A stretch of DNA of 64,000 nucleotides from Lytechinus variegatus (lineage: Eukaryota; Echinodermata; Echinoidea; Temnopleuroida; Toxopneustidae). Where the stretch lies: positions 2,563,059 through 2,627,058 of the forward strand of contig NC_054744.1 of the NCBI RefSeq assembly GCF_018143015.1. Reading direction: 5' to 3'. A model generated the notes under the pieces. It saw only the letters and a program-made list of their open reading frames with translations, was not told the DNA's origin and searched no databases. Below, piece by piece: positions 61,901 to 64,000 of the stretch; the first letter of the stretch is position 1; every line of letters starts with the position of its first letter. Position numbers and translations under genes: made by a program.

Positions 61901-63964
61901 CAAAACAAGGAAAATCATTTTTTTTCTTGGTGAATTAACAGTTGCATTGTAGAAGTAAACGACCCAGACCCCTCTTTTCATATTACTTCTTTATTTTTGA
62001 TCTCCTTCTCCTCTTCCCTGATCCCGTTTTACAAAATAATTTAGAATCACTGGGGGGGGGGGCTAAAATTGACCCCCCCCCTTGCTGAGCTACCCCTGCA
62101 TATGAACTACTTTTGGGATGAGCACCTTGAATGGGCATTTCATGTGCTTAATTATTTGCCTAATTTTATTTGCCAAGTCTAATCATTCGGAATGTCTGAC
62201 AGGATTGTGTATCATAGCAAAGACAAACAAAGAACCGACTGCCTTATGTAACTTGTAATGTAGTGTAATTAATGGCGCAGTCACAATTCCCCTATGGCAG
62301 CTGTAAGGCGAGTAAAAAAAGCAGCCATTTTTACATTATTGTACCAGCTACGGCCGTGGTAATGTGACCGCAGCATAATTCTTGCTGACATAATACCTAA
62401 AAGGACTATAGCAATTTTTAAAGTTAATTCTCAAAATTAAAAAAAGGTGAAGCTAAGTGCATTGTATGGTGACAAAGTCATTTTTTGCAAAAAAGTAATA
62501 TGAAATAAACGCTCACCTTTGAAATGTGTTCGGTTCGACCTTGGATTGAAGTGAGGTTTGAACCTAAAGGAATCTCCATCTCCGCTGTCTTCTGAATAGG
62601 TTGGACTTCGGAGCGGTGGGCTCAGAAGACCCGGCTGAAGACTGACTAATCGCTTCTTCTTCTTGTTAGAGTTATTATTCTCCGACATTAACAGCTGCAG
62701 TCCATCTTTCTGCGGTGTTGATTGCTTCGTTCGAGAAAACGTGGCCCCGTCGAGCTCATCCGATGATCCGATGGGCGATAGTAGCCTGCCGTCCGGTGAC
62801 GTTGGTCCGGAGTCGCTGCATTCAATGTCCGAGCTCACCCCCATGGGTTCCCCATCGCTGCCGAAGCCAGCGTTCACCAATTCCACGGCAAGATTCTCCA
62901 CATAGTCCTCCTCTTCGTCACTGTCAGCGTAGCTAGACCCCATCTCCGGCTTCTTCCTGGCAACCACTAGGTGAACGGTGCTCTTCTCGACCTGGTGTAA
63001 GACATCCATGGCTTTGGAGTGGGTGATACCGACCATGCAGTTACCGCTGACGTCTAGGAGCTGGTCTCCGGGTCGCACCCTGCCGATTCGCTGGGTAGCA
63101 GAGTTAGGGGTAACACTGCTCACGTAGATACACCCCTCCGGAGTGTCGCTTCCACCGCAGATCTCAATACCCAATGGTTCACCAGGAATCCTATCAATCT
63201 GCAAACACAATAAAATAATCATTTTAATCATAAGTACACTGTATGTTCATAGGCAATCCTAAATATTAATGTTAAGGGTCTAAGTCCATTAACGACATTG
63301 AAAACAAACAATAATATTGTCAAACACACTAACAGATAAAATTTAGAGAATAAATAACACAGAGATATAGATTTAAATTCGAGAGTGAGATGATAGCATT
63401 TGAAACCGTTCCCACATTAATTAGAGGATGAAAAGAAAAAAATCATATTAAAAAACAGTGAGAAAAATATTGCATTCTTTAAATACTTTTCTCACAATTT
63501 TCAATATGATTTTTAAATCTTTAATACAGGTATGGACAGATAGTATTCAAAGTATAAAGTCTATAGACTGTTAAGGAATCCAGCTTTGCAGCCTCTCTAG
63601 TGTGAAACCAATCATATTTGAAGTGATATTAGTGTTAATTCAATTAAATCAAAACTGAGTAAAGTGGGCATATGTGGTATTTAATAACAAAGACAGCCTC
63701 AGCAAAGGTGTGGCCAGAAAATACATTCAAAGAAGGCACAGAGTTAGCATAAATTCTGGCTTTCCATAGTATTGAATCATATCTGAATTTACTGTCCGAA
63801 TCGAAAGACAATAACTGTGCCTCAGTTCATGAAGCGACACCCTCAGAGCAATGCATTTAATTTCAGACATTACCTCCTCCTCCTCCTTCCATTCCTCCTC
63901 CTCTTCTATAGGTACACACATGGAATTCATAAGTTCTTGCCTATAATGCATATCATAGACATCG
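46558..63964 (-). CDS. Multi-PDZ protein of the PDZD2/IL16 family, C-terminal half
   Basis: PDZD2 and IL16 are multi-PDZ scaffolds whose C-terminal PDZ pair can be released as a secreted product in vertebrates. Five minus-strand exons are visible: 63964-63874 (tentative), 63198-62517, 49197-48956, 48017-47831 and 46910-46558; phases agree at every junction (0, 1, 0, 1). They encode about 500 residues with three PDZ domains. The last two closely follow the IL16 pair: [18 protein letters not shown] with [10 protein letters not shown], then [15 protein letters not shown] with [12 protein letters not shown]. An intron splits the penultimate PDZ just before VHKV. The gene continues right of the window. 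It converges with GOLPH3, as human PDZD2 does, so PDZD2 is the better-supported name; ancestral PDZD2/IL16 is the safe one. Confidence 0.9.
46911..47830 (-). other. PDZ gene intron, with SINE
   Basis: The donor GTGAAA is at 47825-47830, the acceptor at 46911-46912. Apart from the SINE at 47502-47808, a short hairpin GAGACTAGA...TCTAGTCTC lies at 47347-47402. No coding. Confidence 0.7.
47502..47808 (+). mobile_element. tRNA-derived SINE
   Basis: The head is tRNA-like: an A-box-like GCGGCCCAGTGGATTC at about 47511-47526, and a textbook B box GGTTCGAATCC at 47557-47567 inside GGGTTCGAATCCCAGC. The body contains CACTCAACCCAGGTGAGGTG and GGGTACCTGGCAG, then ATACGCTATACAAGAAC and a (TATT)n-like tail ending near 47808. 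The anticodon-arm region CTCTGGACTTTGAAACAGAG keeps a stem with an enlarged loop, so it is not a functional tRNA. Inserted in the PDZ gene intron, antisense. Confidence 0.85.
47831..48017 (-). CDS. PDZD2/IL16-like exon: second half of penultimate PDZ
   Basis: Acceptor TTCTTATTAG above 48017, donor GTGAAA below 47831. Sixty-two codons plus one base: [20 protein letters not shown] then [19 protein letters not shown] and [14 protein letters not shown]. This completes the PDZ fold started in the upstream exon. Only about 19 residues, mostly Glu/Asp, separate it from the next PDZ. Confidence 0.93.
48018..48955 (-). other. PDZ gene intron with hairpin-element fragments
   Basis: At 48233-48310 a fragment of the GTAACACAAAG hairpin family (GGGTCTGTAACACAACAATT), and at about 48310-48460 a copy of the hairpin family seen at 26330 (TTCATGAAAGGACTTTTTCA, GAAACTTGTCAGAC). 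Nothing else recognised. Confidence 0.6.
48956..49197 (-). CDS. PDZD2/IL16-like exon: linker and first half of penultimate PDZ
   Basis: Acceptor CTTTCCTGCAG above 49197, donor GTAAGT below 48956. 80 codons after a split Asp. A Ser-rich segment ([16 protein letters not shown]), a predicted acidic helix ([20 protein letters not shown]), then the PDZ start [20 protein letters not shown] with a GLGL carboxylate loop. Ends at a phase-0 intron before the VHKV strand. Confidence 0.92.
49198..58284 (-). other. PDZ gene 13.3-kb intron, part 1; no exon recognised
   Basis: AT-rich. I checked the open frames and found none with PDZ-like or other recognisable sequence. C/G homopolymer runs lie at 49882-49891, 51074-51085 and 51426-51480. 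The most gene-like patch is 54700-54970 (separate entry). The rest holds nothing I can name. Confidence 0.5.
54700..54970 (-). promoter_or_regulatory. Possible internal promoter or 5' exon within the PDZ gene intron (weak)
   Basis: A GC-richer patch in an AT-rich intron. On the minus strand it has an exact 14-bp tandem duplication GAGAATAAAAGATT (about 54875-54903), a TATA-like AATAAAAG, followed about 100 bp on by CTTTCAAGGTATCTGG, which could serve as a donor. IL16 in mammals has an internal promoter for its short form, which motivates the idea. The evidence is compositional only. Confidence 0.2.
58319..58771. mobile_element. Nested element X, TIR with CTAAAACTAGTTTACTGG
   Basis: Left end CCTGTTCTCATTACACTTTC then TAAAACTAGTTTACTGG; right end, as complement, ACCGTTCTCACTACCTTCCT then AAAACTAGTTTACTGG. 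About 450 bp. Sub-terminal GATCACTTTGC / GCGATCTTG and GAAGATCG segments are partly mirrored. No coding. Confidence 0.7.
58782..59273. mobile_element. Nested element Y, PIF/Harbinger-like MITE with TTA duplication
   Basis: The ends are GGGTGTGTTTATGCTTCCA and, as complement, GGCCGTGTTTATGCTTCCA. They are flanked by TTA at 58779-58781 and 59274-59276. A three-base TWA duplication and GG(G/C)-type ends fit PIF/Harbinger. 492 bp. The internal AATCAGCGATTTCAAACG and AAACGCTGATT phrases are mirrored. No transposase. Confidence 0.75.
59361..61007 (-). other. PDZ gene intron, part 2; nothing recognised
   Basis: AT-rich with a C run (59379-59387) and a G run (60517-60529). No exon, RNA or element recognised. 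Confidence 0.45.
61008..61232. mobile_element. Near-perfect 225-bp hairpin element
   Basis: The left arm GTAGGGGAGACCGGGG, TAAGTTGAAACATTGTAATT and TTATTTAACACCTGTAAAAT continues to ACTGCCCTCAATTTATTGC. The right arm is its almost exact complement. The left arm has an extra GTTAGTTGGAACTTGGG segment. The loop is about 35 bp. No target duplication is obvious. Likely a foldback MITE. Confidence 0.88.
61233..62516 (-). other. PDZ gene intron, part 3; nothing recognised
   Basis: A short G/C inverted pair (GGGGGGGGGGCTAAAATTGA then CCCCCCCC) lies at about 62052-62085. The rest is AT-rich intron without recognised content. Confidence 0.45.
62517..63198 (-). CDS. PDZD2/IL16-like exon: PDZ domain plus acidic and Ser/Pro-rich linker
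   Basis: Acceptor TGTGTTTGCAG above 63198, donor GTGAGC below 62517; 227 codons plus one base. Residues 1-84 form a PDZ domain ([11 protein letters not shown] carboxylate loop; [37 protein letters not shown]). Residues 91-130 are acidic ([13 protein letters not shown]). Then a Ser/Pro-rich linker with several SP/TP sites ([35 protein letters not shown]) and a basic KKKKR cluster at about 179-183 that could act as a nuclear localisation signal. Such long low-complexity linkers between PDZ domains are usual for PDZD2 and pro-IL16. Confidence 0.93.
63199..63873 (-). other. PDZ gene intron
   Basis: AT-rich, with a palindromic phrase TTTAAATACTTTTCTC / GAGAAAAATATTGC around 63440-63500. No coding recognised. 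Confidence 0.5.
63874..63964 (-). CDS. Tentative upstream exon of the PDZ gene
   Basis: On the minus strand, reading [18 protein letters not shown] then [12 protein letters not shown] up to a donor GTAATG at 63868-63873 in phase 0, which fits the phase-0 start of the next exon and would lead straight into its PDZ strand. The acceptor is weak (CAATTCTTAG above 63964), so the upstream border is uncertain. Confidence 0.5.
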
Positions 63965-64000
63965 CTAAGAATTGCATTATTTCCATTTGGTTAGGCTAAA

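Noticed and set aside
62663..62936. Plus-strand open frames opposite the PDZ exon
   Set aside because: They are reverse-strand shadows of the 62517-63198 PDZ/linker exon.

Overview
The window is intron-rich, repeat-laden metazoan DNA. I place it in a marine deuterostome, most likely a sea urchin or close echinoderm. The basis is a GOLPH3 protein very close to vertebrate GOLPH3, a PDZD2/IL16-type multi-PDZ gene, CR1/L2-like LINEs, tRNA-derived SINEs, many palindromic MITEs, and a large foldback element of the kind described in sea urchins. The species cannot be fixed from the sequence alone.

Three host genes are visible. (1) About 1.6-4.8 kb, minus strand: most of a FAST-kinase-domain (FASTKD) mitochondrial RNA-binding protein. 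One large coding exon is clear. A downstream exon candidate (1604-1766) has good splice sites but appears to need a one-base frame change. (2) 19,353-31,796, plus strand: a complete four-exon GOLPH3 gene of 289 codons, with all four PI4P-pocket residues present at a constant offset from the human protein. (3) 46,558 to about 63,964, minus strand: the 3' half of a multi-PDZ gene of the PDZD2/IL16 family, with three PDZ domains in the window. GOLPH3 and this gene converge tail to tail, as GOLPH3 and PDZD2 do on human 5p13.3, so the pair looks like an old conserved linkage. GOLPH3 and the FASTKD gene lie head to head about 14.5 kb apart.

Layout: 0-1.4 kb LINE with open reverse transcriptase; 1.6-4.8 kb FASTKD exons; 4.8-19.1 kb repeat-rich intergenic DNA (long inverted repeats, four MITE families, C/G-run repeats, LINE fragment); 19.1-31.8 kb GOLPH3. 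Its intron 1 holds a decayed LINE and a ~150-bp tandem array packed with nuclear-receptor half-sites. Its intron 2 holds a perfect 42-bp palindrome. Its intron 3 holds a 2.8-kb foldback transposon. From 31.8 to 46.5 kb there is 3'-UTR/intergenic DNA with many small hairpin elements. From 46.6 kb to the end lies the PDZ gene, with a SINE beside one donor site, a 13.3-kb intron holding nested MITEs, and a near-perfect 225-bp hairpin.

The host genes do not form an operon-like system: one is mitochondrial RNA biology, one a Golgi PI4P effector, one a PDZ scaffold. The most unusual DNA is in the repeats: the foldback element 84 bp upstream of GOLPH3 exon 4, and the hormone-response-element-like satellite in intron 1. 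All gene calls rest on reading the translated sequence; no database search was run.
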